Positions 53,266 to 62,012 of a stretch of 64,000 nucleotides of DNA are shown here, one piece after another. The notes below the pieces were generated by a model. That model ran no database searches and was not told where the DNA came from. It worked only from the letters and a program-made list of their open reading frames with translations. The stretch spans positions 808,030 through 872,029 of the forward strand of contig LR732703.1 in the NCBI GenBank assembly GCA_902506565.1. Direction: 5' to 3'. The DNA comes from Burkholderiales bacterium 8X (GTDB lineage: Bacteria; Pseudomonadota; Gammaproteobacteria; Burkholderiales; Burkholderiaceae_C). Within the stretch, counting starts at the first letter, position 1. The number at the start of each line of letters is the position of its first letter. The translations under genes were made by a program, and so were the position numbers.

Positions 53266-54267
53266 CTAGTCCAGCTTGGTGCCGCTCCGCCGCACGATCT
53301 CGCCCCAGTGCGTGAATTCGCTGCGAATCAGCGCGTCGGCTTCCTCGGGGCTGTTGCTGTAGCGCGGCAATGCGCCGACGGCCCGGAGCCGCTCCTCGAT
53401 CGCGGTCGTCTTCATCGCCTTGGTCATGGCTGCGTAGGTGCCCTTGACGATGTCGCGCGGCGTGCCGGCCGGATACAGCAGCATCAGCCAGGTCACGGCA
53501 TTGAAGTTGGCGATGCCCTGCTCCTGCAGGGTGGGCACGTTGAGCACGCCACCGAGGCGCTGCGTGGTGCCGGCACCCAGCGCGCGCAGCTTGCCCACTT
53601 GCACGAAGGACTGCACGCCAGCCGCGGTCTCCAGCGCGAGCGAGACGTTGCCCGCGACCACGTCGGTCAGGCCGGGTGCGCTGCCCTTGTAGGGGATGTG
53701 GACGATGTCGACGCCGGTGCGGCGCTTGAAGTCTTCCATCGCCAGGTGCGAGACCGTGCCGTTGCCGGAGGACGCATTGGTCAGCTTGCCCGGGTTCGCC
53801 TTCGCGTACTCGATGAGCCCCCGCACGTCGGTGAACGGCATCGACGGATGGCAGACCAGCACGAAGGGCAGGTCGCCGACCAGCCCGACGGCCGAGAAAT
53901 CCTTGTTCGAGTCGTAGGGCACGCTCTTGTACATGTGCGGATTCGTCGCGATCGCCGACATGTGCGCCAGCATCATGACGCTGCCGTCGTTCGGCGACTT
54001 GGCGAGTTGGCCGAGCCCGATGCTGCCGCCCTGGCCCGGCTTGTTGTCGACGATGTAGTTGTCGCCGGTGACTCCCTGCATCTGGTCGGCCATCAGGCGG
54101 GCCACGATGTCGGTGGCCTGTCCGGGCGGGAAGCCGACCAGGATCTTCACGACCTTGCCCTTGCCGCTCTGGGCAATGGCGGACCCGGCTGCGACGGCGG
54201 CGGCACCGGCAACGCCGGCCATGAGGACGGTCCTGCGGCGAAGCGGGGATGGGGCTTGCAATGTCAT
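53266..54267 (-). CDS. Bug-family (TctC-type) periplasmic solute-binding protein
   Basis: 333 residues. Export signal with PLRRRTVLMAGVAGAAAVAA; mature part KVVKILVGFPPGQATDIVAR, then VDNKPGQGGSIGLGQLA and VHIPYKGSAPGLTDVVAG. Third such protein in the window without membrane partners. It is the last gene of the molybdenum hydroxylase block and is separated from coxG by a 55-base spacer that contains a small repeat. Confidence 0.9.
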   Translation of the reverse strand: MTLQAPSPLRRRTVLMAGVAGAAAVAAGSAIAQSGKGKVVKILVGFPPGQATDIVARLMADQMQGVTGDNYIVDNKPGQGGSIGLGQLAKSPNDGSVMMLAHMSAIATNPHMYKSVPYDSNKDFSAVGLVGDLPFVLVCHPSMPFTDVRGLIEYAKANPGKLTNASSGNGTVSHLAMEDFKRRTGVDIVHIPYKGSAPGLTDVVAGNVSLALETAAGVQSFVQVGKLRALGAGTTQRLGGVLNVPTLQEQGIANFNAVTWLMLLYPAGTPRDIVKGTYAAMTKAMKTTAIEERLRAVGALPRYSNSPEEADALIRSEFTHWGEIVRRSGTKLD

Positions 54268-54291
54268 CGGTGACTCCTTCTCTTTGATTTC

Positions 54292-54312
54292 GGTTCTTGG
54301 TTCTTGGTTCTT
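54292..54312. repeat. 7-base tandem repeat
   Basis: Three copies of GGTTCTT followed by GGTCG, in the spacer between the Bug gene and coxG. It lies upstream of the Bug gene start on the minus strand. Simple slippage repeat. Confidence 0.75.
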
Positions 54313-54322
54313 GGTCGTCGGT

Positions 54323-55183
54323 TCAGCGGCCCAGCACGACGCCGGCGAGCGACGCAGCCGCGCCCAGCACCATGGCGACGGCGAGCCACCAGGCCGGCAC
54401 CATCGCGGTCAGTGGCGGCTGCTGGCCGGCGGCCGCCGGCGGCGACGCGAGATGCTGCGCCGGCGCACTCGGGACAGCGGTCGATAGGGCGGGGATGGCG
54501 GCCGCGGCTTGCGGCTCGGTCATGCCCGGCTGCGCGCGATGGGTCGGCGACGAAGTCGATGTCGATGTCGGTGTCGACGCATGGCCGGCGGCGCTCGCCG
54601 TCACGGCCTTGTCGGTCGCGGGTTGCCGCGCCGCCGCGGCGGCTCCGGCCGTGTTGCCGGCACGTGCGCCCGCGGTGCCCGCCGCCGGCGGCGCGGCGGC
54701 GGCCGCAGCGTTGGCACCGCCCTTGGCAGTGCCCGCATCCGAGCCCGGTACCAGCTGTCGCCGAAGCGCGGTAAAGAAGTCGTCCGCCATCTTCCGCGCG
54801 ACGTTGTCGATCAAGCGCGAGCCGACCTGCGCGAGCTTGCCGCCGACCTGCGCGTTGGCGGTGTAGTTGAGCGTGGTGCCTTCAGCCGTCTCGACCAGCG
54901 CCACCGACGACGAACCCTTGCCGAAGCCGACCACGCCGCCCTGCCCTTCGAACACCATCGTGCAGGATTCGGGCGGCCGCGACTCGGTCATGTTCAGCTT
55001 GCCGTTGAAGCGCGCGCGAAGCGGCCCGATCGCCGCGGCCATCACCACCCGGAACTCCTCCGGGCTCACCCGCTCGACCGACTCGCAGCCGGGCAGGCAT
55101 TGCTTGAGGACCACCGGATCGTTGAGCGCGTCCCACACCTTCTGGCGCGGTGCACCGATGCTTTGGCTGCCGTTGATTTCCAT
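54323..55183 (-). CDS. CoxG-like SRPBCC protein with C-terminal membrane anchor
   Basis: 286 residues. Residues 1-145 form the CoxG/START-like domain (MEINGSQSIGAPRQKVWDAL, LKQCLPGCESVE, VGSRLIDNVARKMADDFF). A long Ala/Pro/Thr/Ser-rich linker (about 150-255) leads to one membrane helix (WWLAVAMVLGAAASLAGVVL). In Oligotropha, CoxG helps recruit CO dehydrogenase to the membrane; here it probably does so for the Mo-hydroxylase encoded upstream. Eight bases separate it from the crotonase gene. Confidence 0.88.
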   Translation of the reverse strand: MEINGSQSIGAPRQKVWDALNDPVVLKQCLPGCESVERVSPEEFRVVMAAAIGPLRARFNGKLNMTESRPPESCTMVFEGQGGVVGFGKGSSSVALVETAEGTTLNYTANAQVGGKLAQVGSRLIDNVARKMADDFFTALRRQLVPGSDAGTAKGGANAAAAAAPPAAGTAGARAGNTAGAAAAARQPATDKAVTASAAGHASTPTSTSTSSPTHRAQPGMTEPQAAAAIPALSTAVPSAPAQHLASPPAAAGQQPPLTAMVPAWWLAVAMVLGAAASLAGVVLGR

Positions 55184-55190
55184 GGCGCGC

Positions 55191-55922
55191 TCAGTGCTTC
55201 TTCTTCATCGCGGCCGAGGTGTTCACCATCGAATGGAGGCTGCGCGCGTAGTCGATCGCGCCCTGCTCGTCCATTCGCGGGGCCACCCGCAGATATTCCT
55301 TGAGGCCGAGGATCGCCGGGCGCGGGCGGCTCAGGAGCAGTTGGCAGAAGCGATCGACTTCGCTCTCCAGCCGGTCCGCCGGCACCACGTTGCTGACGAT
55401 GCCGTAGGCCAGCGCGCGCTCGGCGTCGATGAAGTCGGTGGAATAGGCCATGTACAGGATCGCGTTGCGGCTCATGCGGTCGTACACCGCCGACATCACC
55501 ATGGTCGGCATCACGTTGTGCCCGATCTCCGGGATGTTGAAGGTCGCCGCGTCGCTCGCGAAGCTCACGTCGCACAGCGAAGCGATCGCGGTGCCGAAGC
55601 CCATGCAGCGGCCTTCGATGACGCCGATCACCGGCACCTTGGCGCCGCGCATCGCGTGGTAACTGCCGAAGATGCCGTCGTATTCGTCGCGCCGCGCATA
55701 GGCCTCGCTCGCGGCGGGCGTCGGCCCCGCATCGCGGATGCGGCCGGTGCAGAAGTCGGGCCCGGCGCTGCGCAGCAGCACCGCGTCGGCGCTGTCGTGC
55801 GCACTCAGCAGGGCCTCCGAAAGCGCCGAGGCCATGCTGTCGGAGACGCCGTTGTCCTGGGTGCGGTTCAGCGTGATGCGCAGCAGGCGCCCGTCCTGTT
55901 CGATCTTGAGATGCTCGTGCAT
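55191..55922 (-). CDS. Enoyl-CoA hydratase/isomerase family protein
   Basis: 243 residues, slightly short for the family. Crotonase fold with CoA-loop RSAGPDFCTGRI, oxyanion region IEGRCMGFGTAIASLCD and FNIPEIGHNVMP. Of the two Glu residues of true hydratases, the one in PEIG remains but the one in the GGGCELAM position is Ala, so an isomerase or other crotonase reaction is more likely. Start ATG 55922. Its place between coxG and a hydrolase gene implies a CoA thioester step downstream of hydroxylation. Confidence 0.87.
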   Translation of the reverse strand: MHEHLKIEQDGRLLRITLNRTQDNGVSDSMASALSEALLSAHDSADAVLLRSAGPDFCTGRIRDAGPTPAASEAYARRDEYDGIFGSYHAMRGAKVPVIGVIEGRCMGFGTAIASLCDVSFASDAATFNIPEIGHNVMPTMVMSAVYDRMSRNAILYMAYSTDFIDAERALAYGIVSNVVPADRLESEVDRFCQLLLSRPRPAILGLKEYLRVAPRMDEQGAIDYARSLHSMVNTSAAMKKKH

Positions 55923-55968
55923 GGATGTCTCCTTCAAATATTGAGAGCGTGAGAAGAAAAGGAAAGAA

Positions 55969-56769
55969 CTAGGCGGCGACCCGCGCCAGGTGGCGCAGCA
56001 GCGCGGCATCGAAAGCCTCGGGCCGCTCGACGTTGGGCAGGTGCCCGGCGTCATCGATCTCCTCGAAGACCGCGCCCGGAATCCGCCGGGCCAGTTCGCG
56101 CATCGCATCCGGCAGCACGCCATCGCGCGAACCGACCAATAGCGTCGTCGGCACCGCGATGCGATCGACCCGCGGCAGGTAGTCCATGCGCTGGATGGCC
56201 TCGGCACAGCCGACGAAGCCTTCGACCGCGGTCGACTTCGCGATCGCCAGCAGCCTTGCCGCGTCATCCGGATTCGCATCGAGGAACGGCCGGCCGAACC
56301 AGCGTTCGAGGGTCGGCTGGGCGAGCGGCGCGCAGCTTTCGGCGGCACGGGCGATGGCGATGCGCTCGTCCCACGGCGCCGACGCAGCCGCCGGGGTGTC
56401 GGCACGCATGTCGCAGAGGCACAGGCTCAGGAGCCGGTCGGCATGCCCGAGACCCAGCCCCATGCCGCTCATGCCGCCGAGCGACAGCCCGACATAGTGG
56501 GCCTTCGCGATGCCGAGGGCATCCAGCACCGAGACGGTGTCGGCTGCGAGCCCGTCCATGTCGTAGGGCGCCGCGGTCGCGGCCGAGGCGCCGTGGCCGC
56601 GTGCATCGATGCACACCGCGCGATAACCGTGCGATGCGAGCATGCCCGCCTGGCTCGACCACATCGCACCCGACGACAGGATCGAATGCGCCAGCACCAC
56701 GGGAACGCCGTCATCCGCTCCGTGAACCTGGAAGGCGATATCGCCGGCGCGTTGAGTTGCAGTGTTCAT
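55969..56769 (-). CDS. Alpha/beta hydrolase, enol-lactonase (PcaD)-like
   Basis: 266 residues. Nucleophile Ser96 in YVGLSLGGMSG, oxyanion loop VVLAHSILSSGAMW, Asp in LLVGSRDGVLP and His in DDAGHLPNVERPEAF. The layout resembles 3-oxoadipate enol-lactonase, though other ester or C-C hydrolases are possible. ATG 56769 overlaps the large Mo-hydroxylase subunit stop by 4 bases. Confidence 0.88.
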   Translation of the reverse strand: MNTATQRAGDIAFQVHGADDGVPVVLAHSILSSGAMWSSQAGMLASHGYRAVCIDARGHGASAATAAPYDMDGLAADTVSVLDALGIAKAHYVGLSLGGMSGMGLGLGHADRLLSLCLCDMRADTPAAASAPWDERIAIARAAESCAPLAQPTLERWFGRPFLDANPDDAARLLAIAKSTAVEGFVGCAEAIQRMDYLPRVDRIAVPTTLLVGSRDGVLPDAMRELARRIPGAVFEEIDDAGHLPNVERPEAFDAALLRHLARVAA

Positions 56770-59186
56770 GGACGGACCTTCGGTGCAATGGGGTTCTGGA
56801 GGGCGCGCCAGACCGCTTGCGGGGTCATGGGCAGGAAGTCGATGGAAGCGCCCGCGGGCGCCAGTGCGTCGTTGATCGCGCTGGCGATGGCGGCGGGGCT
56901 GCCGAGGTAGCCAGCCTCGCCGGAGCCCTTCTGGCCGAAAACGGTCAGGGGCGAGGGCGTGCAGTGGTCGACGATCGTGATTGCCGGCACTTCTTCCGAG
57001 CTCGGCAAGAGATAGTCCATGAAGGTGCCCGACAAGAGCTGGCCTTCGTCCGAGAAGGCGAACTTTTCCATCAGCGCGGCGCCGAGGCCGTGCGCGACGC
57101 CGCCGTAGGTCATGCCGTGCACCACGTCCGGGCTGATCATCACGCCGCAATCGTGGCCGACCACGTAGCGCCGCAACTCGGTCTTGCCGGTGTCCCGGTC
57201 GATGCTCGCGAGGATGACGTGCGACTCGAACGAGTGGCAGGGGTACATCTGGATCCGGCCGTCCTCGGTCGGCAGCTGGCCGCCGGTCGGCACCTCCCAG
57301 CAAAACTTCTCTTGCAGGCCCGGCTCCATGCCGTCCGGCATCTGGTGGTAGTGGCGATGCGCGATTTCGACCAGCGCGTCCCAGGTCATCCGTCGCGACG
57401 GCTCGTCGCGCAGGAACACGTTGCCGTTCTCGTACGCCAGTGCATCGACGGCGCACCCGAGGTTGTGGGCGGCGATGACCATCAGCTTCTCGCGCAGGAT
57501 CTTGGCGGCGCCCGCCGCGGCGCCGCCGAGCATGATCGCCATGCGGCTGCCGACCGGGCTGTTGGAAGGCAGCGCGTTGAGCGAGTCCGCATGCAGCACC
57601 CGGATGCTGTCGGGCTCGCGCTCGAGCACTTCGCCCACCACCGTCGAGACCAGGGTCTCGTGCGCCTGGCCCGAGGTCGAGGTGCCCATCATCGCGGTCA
57701 CCGCGCCATTGAGGTCGATCCGGATCAGGCAGGAGTCCATCCAGGTCGTCGTCTTGTTCTTCGGATTGAAGAGCGGCTCGAAGGCCGAGTTGCCGCCGGA
57801 AGGCTCGAGGCAGGTCGAGATGCCGATGCCCGCGAGCAGGCCGCGCTCGCGCAAGGCGTCGCGCTCGCGCAGGATCTCCGGATACGAGGCCGCGTCGAGC
57901 GCCTTGTCCATCACGGCCTCGTAGTCGCCCGAGTCGTAGTGCGTGCCGCTCGGGATCAGGTACGGGAACTCGTCATGGCCGATCAGGTTGCGGCGGCGGA
58001 TGTCGATGCGGTCCATGCCGAGGAAGCGCGCCACCTTGTCGATGCCGGTCTCGATCGCGTAGTTGGTCGGCGCTTGGCCGAAGCCGCGCACTGCCTCCTG
58101 CGGTGTCTTGTGCGTCATGACCGAGATCGCGTCGTATTCGACGCTCGCGATCCGGTACGGCCCGACGATGGCCCCGACCGGCTTGCCGAGCTGCAGCGGC
58201 GAGCGGCCCGAGTAGGCGCCGATGTCGTCCAGCGCCCGCATGCGCATCGAGCGGATCGTGCCGTCGTCGTCGAAGGCCAGCGTGACGTCGAAGATGCGAT
58301 CGGGGCCCTGCATGTCGCCGCCGCGCATGTTCTCCAGCCGATCCTCCAGGAAGCGGACCGGCCGGCCGAGCTTCCTGGCCAGGTAGCCGACCAGGATGCT
58401 GTGCTTGAGTCCGCGCTTGACGCCGTAGCTGCCGCCGACATCGACATCGAAATGCACCCGCACGTCGTTGCCGGGAAGCCGCAGGCACTTGGCCAGCAGG
58501 TCCGGGAACTTCGGCATCTGGATCGAGGCCCAGACATCGAGGATGCGGGTGGCGTCGTTCCAGGCGCAGGTCGCCACGAAGGTCTCGATCGGCACGGTGG
58601 AGCTGCGGGCCCAGCGCACCCGGTAGCTCAGCTCGTGGGCCGCTGCCGAGAAATGCTCGTCGACCGGACCCCAGGTGAACTTGCGGCGCCAGATCACGTT
58701 GGAGCCGTGCGACGGATGCACGAGCGGCGCATCGGGCTCGATCGCCGCCTCGGGGTCGACCACGTGCGGCAGCGGCTCGTACTCGACCATCACCAGCTCG
58801 CTCGCGTCCTCGGCCAGCGCGCGGGTCTCGGCGACCACCGCGACCACCCATTCGCCGGCATAGCGCACCACCCCGGTCGCGAGCGGATAGCGGGTGACCT
58901 GCGGCGCGTCGACGCCGGGCATCATCGGCTCCAGCTCGGGCGTGAGTTCCTCGCCGGTCAGCACCGCATGCACGCCAGGCACGGCCAACGCGGCCGAGGT
59001 GTCGATCGACACGATGCGGGCGCTGGCATAGGGGCTCGCGACGATCGCCACATGCAGCAGGCCGGCCGGCACCACGTCGGCCGCATAGCGGCCCTGCCCG
59101 ACCACGAAGCGCCGATGCTCGACCGCGCGCCGATGGCGGCCGATGAACTTGAAGGCCTGGTAGGCGGCGTGCTTCGGCTCAAGCAT
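56766..59186 (-). CDS. Molybdenum hydroxylase large subunit (CoxL/xanthine dehydrogenase family)
   Basis: 806 residues from ATG 59186 (MLEPKHAAYQAFKFIG), which has AGGGA upstream and overlaps the small subunit stop by 8 bases; ATG 59219 would add 11 residues. Molybdopterin-cytosine-dinucleotide features: GRYAADVVPAGLLHVA, VDVGGSYGVKRGLKH, and the catalytic Glu757 (GQKGSGEAGYLG). The loop that reads AYxCSFR in real CO dehydrogenase reads QEAVRGFGQAP here, so CO is not the substrate. It probably hydroxylates an N-heterocycle or similar compound. Confidence 0.9.
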   Translation of the reverse strand: MLEPKHAAYQAFKFIGRHRRAVEHRRFVVGQGRYAADVVPAGLLHVAIVASPYASARIVSIDTSAALAVPGVHAVLTGEELTPELEPMMPGVDAPQVTRYPLATGVVRYAGEWVVAVVAETRALAEDASELVMVEYEPLPHVVDPEAAIEPDAPLVHPSHGSNVIWRRKFTWGPVDEHFSAAAHELSYRVRWARSSTVPIETFVATCAWNDATRILDVWASIQMPKFPDLLAKCLRLPGNDVRVHFDVDVGGSYGVKRGLKHSILVGYLARKLGRPVRFLEDRLENMRGGDMQGPDRIFDVTLAFDDDGTIRSMRMRALDDIGAYSGRSPLQLGKPVGAIVGPYRIASVEYDAISVMTHKTPQEAVRGFGQAPTNYAIETGIDKVARFLGMDRIDIRRRNLIGHDEFPYLIPSGTHYDSGDYEAVMDKALDAASYPEILRERDALRERGLLAGIGISTCLEPSGGNSAFEPLFNPKNKTTTWMDSCLIRIDLNGAVTAMMGTSTSGQAHETLVSTVVGEVLEREPDSIRVLHADSLNALPSNSPVGSRMAIMLGGAAAGAAKILREKLMVIAAHNLGCAVDALAYENGNVFLRDEPSRRMTWDALVEIAHRHYHQMPDGMEPGLQEKFCWEVPTGGQLPTEDGRIQMYPCHSFESHVILASIDRDTGKTELRRYVVGHDCGVMISPDVVHGMTYGGVAHGLGAALMEKFAFSDEGQLLSGTFMDYLLPSSEEVPAITIVDHCTPSPLTVFGQKGSGEAGYLGSPAAIASAINDALAPAGASIDFLPMTPQAVWRALQNPIAPKVRP

Positions 59187-59742
59187 GGGTACCGTCCCTG
59201 AAATGGGTGTGGCCGACATCGCGGGACTGCCGGGCGGCTTCGGCCGCGGGCGTGAGCTTGACCTCGTAGCCCGGGCTGGTGGCGAGCTTCACCGCGTCGA
59301 CGATCTGCTGGTAGCCGGTGCAGCGGCACAGGTTGCCGCCGATCGCATCGCGGATCTGCGCCTCGTCCGGCGTCGGCGTCTTCTCGACCAGCGCATGGCA
59401 GGCGATCAGCATGCCGGGCGTGCAGTAGCCGCATTGCAGGGCGTGGGTCTCGCAGAAGGCGTCCTGGATCTTCGACAGGCAGCCGCGCTGCGGCGCCAGC
59501 CCTTCGACCGTGGTGACGGAGCGGCCATCGGCCTGCACCGCGAACATGCAGCAGGAGCGCACCGGGTCGCCGTCGAGCAGCACCGAGCAGGCGCCGCAGA
59601 TGCCGTGCTCGCAGCCGACATGGGTGCCGGTCAGGCCGAGATGGTCGCGCAGGAAGTCGACCAGGGTGGTGCGGGGCTCGATGGTGCGAGGCTGGATGAC
59701 GCCGTTGACCTTGATCTGGACGGTGATCGGTGTGGGGGACAT
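59179..59742 (-). CDS. Molybdenum hydroxylase small subunit, two [2Fe-2S] clusters (CoxS-like)
   Basis: 187 residues. Plant-type cluster ligands Cys44, Cys49, Cys52 and Cys64 (GCEHGICGACSVLLDG); second cluster Cys104, Cys107, Cys139 and Cys141 (CGYCTPG, CRCTGY). All eight ligands are present. A C-terminal tail of about 30 residues (PAAEAARQSRDVGHTHFRDG) is longer than usual. It passes electrons from the Mo site to the FAD subunit. Confidence 0.93.
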   Translation of the reverse strand: MSPTPITVQIKVNGVIQPRTIEPRTTLVDFLRDHLGLTGTHVGCEHGICGACSVLLDGDPVRSCCMFAVQADGRSVTTVEGLAPQRGCLSKIQDAFCETHALQCGYCTPGMLIACHALVEKTPTPDEAQIRDAIGGNLCRCTGYQQIVDAVKLATSPGYEVKLTPAAEAARQSRDVGHTHFRDGTHA

Positions 59743-59785
59743 GAAGGCTCTTTCTGGAAAGGGGTGGCGCGCGGCTCCGGCCCGG

Positions 59786-60670
59786 CTAGTGCGCCGCCGC
59801 GGTGGCGCCGGCCGCGGCCCGCTGCAGCGTGCGCGCGAGCAGCACGGCGCCGAGGTGGCGGCGGTAGTCGGCGTCGGCATGCAGGTCCGACCCGGGCTCG
59901 GCGCGATCGGCGGCCGCATGGGCCAGTTCGCGCGCGGACGTGGCGTCGATGCGCTGGCCGACCAGCTGCGCCGCCAGGTCGGGGAACGACAGCGGAATGC
60001 CGTCGACGCCGCCCAGGCCGAAGGCCGCGCGCCGGCAGATGCCGTCGGCATCGACCTGCAACTGGCAGGCCGCCGAGGCCATCGCGAAGTCGCCGCTGCG
60101 CATCGCGGTCTCGTCGAAGGCGCTGACCACGCCCGCGCCCTGCCAGACCGGCCATTCGATCTCGACCAGGCATTCGGTCTCGCCGACCGCCGTGAACATC
60201 GGGCCGAGGAAGAACTCGTCCGCAGCCAGCACGCGCTCGCCGCCGTCCTGGCTCCGAAGGCGCAGGGTCGCACCGAGCACTTTCGCGGCCAGCGGCAATT
60301 CGGCCGACGGGTCCGCATGGACCATGCTGCCGCCGACGGTGCCACGGTTGCGGGTCTGCACGTGGCCGACCCAGCGCAGCGCCTGGCGTACCAGCGGCAG
60401 CGCGGAACACAAGGCCTGGTCGTCCTCCACGTCGCGCTGGCGGGTGGTCGCGCCCATCGCGACATGGGTCGGCTCGATCGCGACCTGCTTCAGCTCGGGA
60501 AGGCAGTTGATGTCGACCAGCACCGCGGGGCGTGCGAGGCGCATCGCCATCATCGGCACCAGGCTCTGGCCGCCGGCGATCGCCTTGGCGTCCATGCCAT
60601 GGCGTGCAAGGCACTCCAGCACATGGTCGAGCGATTCGGCGCGCACGTAATCGAAGGGTGCGGCCTTCAC
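59786..60670 (-). CDS. Molybdenum hydroxylase medium subunit, FAD-binding (CoxM-like)
   Basis: 294 residues from a GTG at 60670 (MKAAPFDYVRAESLDH). FAD motifs AGGQSLVPMMAMRLA (about residues 32-46) and TRNRGTVGGSMVHADPSAE are typical. Longer in-frame readings start with Arg-rich sequence that is not family-like. First gene of the operon; the LysR gene diverges 231 bases away. It hands electrons to an unknown acceptor. Confidence 0.9.
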   Translation of the reverse strand: MKAAPFDYVRAESLDHVLECLARHGMDAKAIAGGQSLVPMMAMRLARPAVLVDINCLPELKQVAIEPTHVAMGATTRQRDVEDDQALCSALPLVRQALRWVGHVQTRNRGTVGGSMVHADPSAELPLAAKVLGATLRLRSQDGGERVLAADEFFLGPMFTAVGETECLVEIEWPVWQGAGVVSAFDETAMRSGDFAMASAACQLQVDADGICRRAAFGLGGVDGIPLSFPDLAAQLVGQRIDATSARELAHAAADRAEPGSDLHADADYRRHLGAVLLARTLQRAAAGATAAAH

Positions 60671-60846
60671 GGTGCGGTCCGGGCGTGGATGATGCGGGCG
60701 GCGGCGTTGCGACCGACTGCGGCCGCTGCGGATCTTCGGGTCAAACCTGTCTCCTCGGGATTCGGACGGCACGCACGGCACCGCCTTCAGAGCGCGGAAG
60801 TGTCTGCCGATGCCGCTCGATCCACCAACCGAAATAAGCTGACGTG

Positions 60847-60865
60847 GCGTGATCTAAGCTCACGC
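60847..60865. promoter_or_regulatory. LysR-type T-N11-A dyad upstream of coxM-like and LysR genes
   Basis: GCGTGA and TCACGC flank seven bases; the core TGATCTAAGCTCA is a T-N11-A box with a good dyad. A related TAAGCTGACG lies 20 bases upstream of the TAAGCTCACG that overlaps it. The spacing of two helical turns suits cooperative LysR binding. Confidence 0.55.
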
Positions 60866-60901
60866 TCTTCGATCCGGCAGCCAGTCAATATCGAGCCCCA
60901 C

Positions 60902-61894
60902 ATGACTCGCAAACTTCCGCCCCTCAACGCCGTGCGCGCCTTCGAGGCCGCTGCTCGCCACGTGAGCTTCACCAAGGCTGCCGAAGAGCTGCACGTGACG
61001 CACGGCGCCGTCAGCCGGCAGGTCGCGCTGCTCGAGAGCTGGCTCGGCAGCGCCCTGTTCCGGCGTTCGGCCTCGCAGCTGGCGTTGACCGATGCGGGAC
61101 GCAGCTATGCAGCCGAGGTGACGTCGATGCTCGACCGGCTGGCGGTCGCCTCGATGCAGTTCGCGCAACGCGATGCGCCGACCTCGCTCGGCGTGAATGC
61201 GCCGCCCACCTTCACGATGCGCTGGCTGATCGCCCGCATCTCCAGCTTCCAGCGGCAGCGGTCCGAGGTGGAGATCCGCCTCACCACCTCGCTGGCGCCG
61301 GTCAACTTCCAGGAGAACGGCTACGACATCGCGATCCGCGGTGCGCATGCGCCGCTCGCGGGCTGCAAGTCGGAACCCTTCATGACCGAGGTGGTGGTTC
61401 CGGTGTGCCACACCGACCTGCTCGAGCAGGGCCGGCTGAAAGCACCGGAAGACCTTCGACATCACACGCTGATCCGCTACGCGACCGAGCCCTACAGCTG
61501 GCCGGACTGCCTGGAAGCGATGGGCGTGGCCGACCTGCAGGGCGCCAACACCCTGCACTTCGAGCAGATGTACTTCGCATTGCAAGCGGCGGCCGAGGGC
61601 CTGGGCGTGGTGCTGGTGCCGCTCTTCCTGGTGGTGGACGACATCGTCGCCGGACGGCTGTGCGCGCCGTTCGGATTGCGGGGCGCGATGCAGCGGCAGT
61701 ACTACTCGAATGTTTCGCTGCTCGCAACCCGCCAGCCGGTGGTGCGCGCCTTCTGCGATTGGCTGGTGCGCGAAGGCCGCGATACCGAGGATTCGATCGC
61801 CAGCCTGGCGGCGTCCATGGGCTGGGAGCTGCCGCAGCAGGCGCCCTCGGGCAAGAAGCCGCGGCGCGCGAAAGGCGGGGCTTCCGGCGCGTGA
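60902..61894 (+). CDS. LysR family regulator, GcvA-like
   Basis: 330 residues. MTRKLPPLNAVRAFEAAARH is the standard GcvA-group opening; HTH FTKAAEELHVTHGAVSRQVA. The effector domain includes NAPPTFTMRWLIARISSFQ and YDIAIRGAHAPLAG. It diverges from the molybdenum hydroxylase operon and precedes the DpgC-like gene on the same strand, so either or both could be targets. The Lys/Arg-rich C-terminal tail (SGKKPRRAKGG) is an addition. Confidence 0.92.
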   Translation: MTRKLPPLNAVRAFEAAARHVSFTKAAEELHVTHGAVSRQVALLESWLGSALFRRSASQLALTDAGRSYAAEVTSMLDRLAVASMQFAQRDAPTSLGVNAPPTFTMRWLIARISSFQRQRSEVEIRLTTSLAPVNFQENGYDIAIRGAHAPLAGCKSEPFMTEVVVPVCHTDLLEQGRLKAPEDLRHHTLIRYATEPYSWPDCLEAMGVADLQGANTLHFEQMYFALQAAAEGLGVVLVPLFLVVDDIVAGRLCAPFGLRGAMQRQYYSNVSLLATRQPVVRAFCDWLVREGRDTEDSIASLAASMGWELPQQAPSGKKPRRAKGGASGA

Positions 61895-61905
61895 GTTTTC
61901 CTCGG

Positions 61906-61932
61906 CCGGCGCGACATATTGTCGATTGCCGG
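61906..61932. promoter_or_regulatory. Nested dyad upstream of the DpgC-like gene, possible operator
   Basis: CGACA-TAT-TGTCG (61912-61924) is a perfect dyad, enclosed by CCGGC (61906-61910) and GCCGG (61928-61932). The AT-rich centre stands out in GC-rich DNA. It lies 12 bases after the LysR stop and 154 bases before the DpgC-like start. Confidence 0.45.
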
Positions 61933-62012
61933 TGCAAGCTCGCTCGCCCAGACTTGCCGCACTCTGGCCGAGGAGACAACGGGCAGCCGCCCGGCCGCGG
62001 AAGAGAACGAGC

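Noticed and set aside
56256..59201. A plus-strand reading frame of about 980 codons opposite the molybdenum hydroxylase large subunit
   Set aside because: No recognisable domain; the minus strand carries intact family motifs throughout.
56766..60670. Aerobic CO dehydrogenase
   Set aside because: The active-site loop Cys of CoxL (AYxCSFR) is missing, so CO oxidation is not supported despite the CoxMSL-like set and CoxG.
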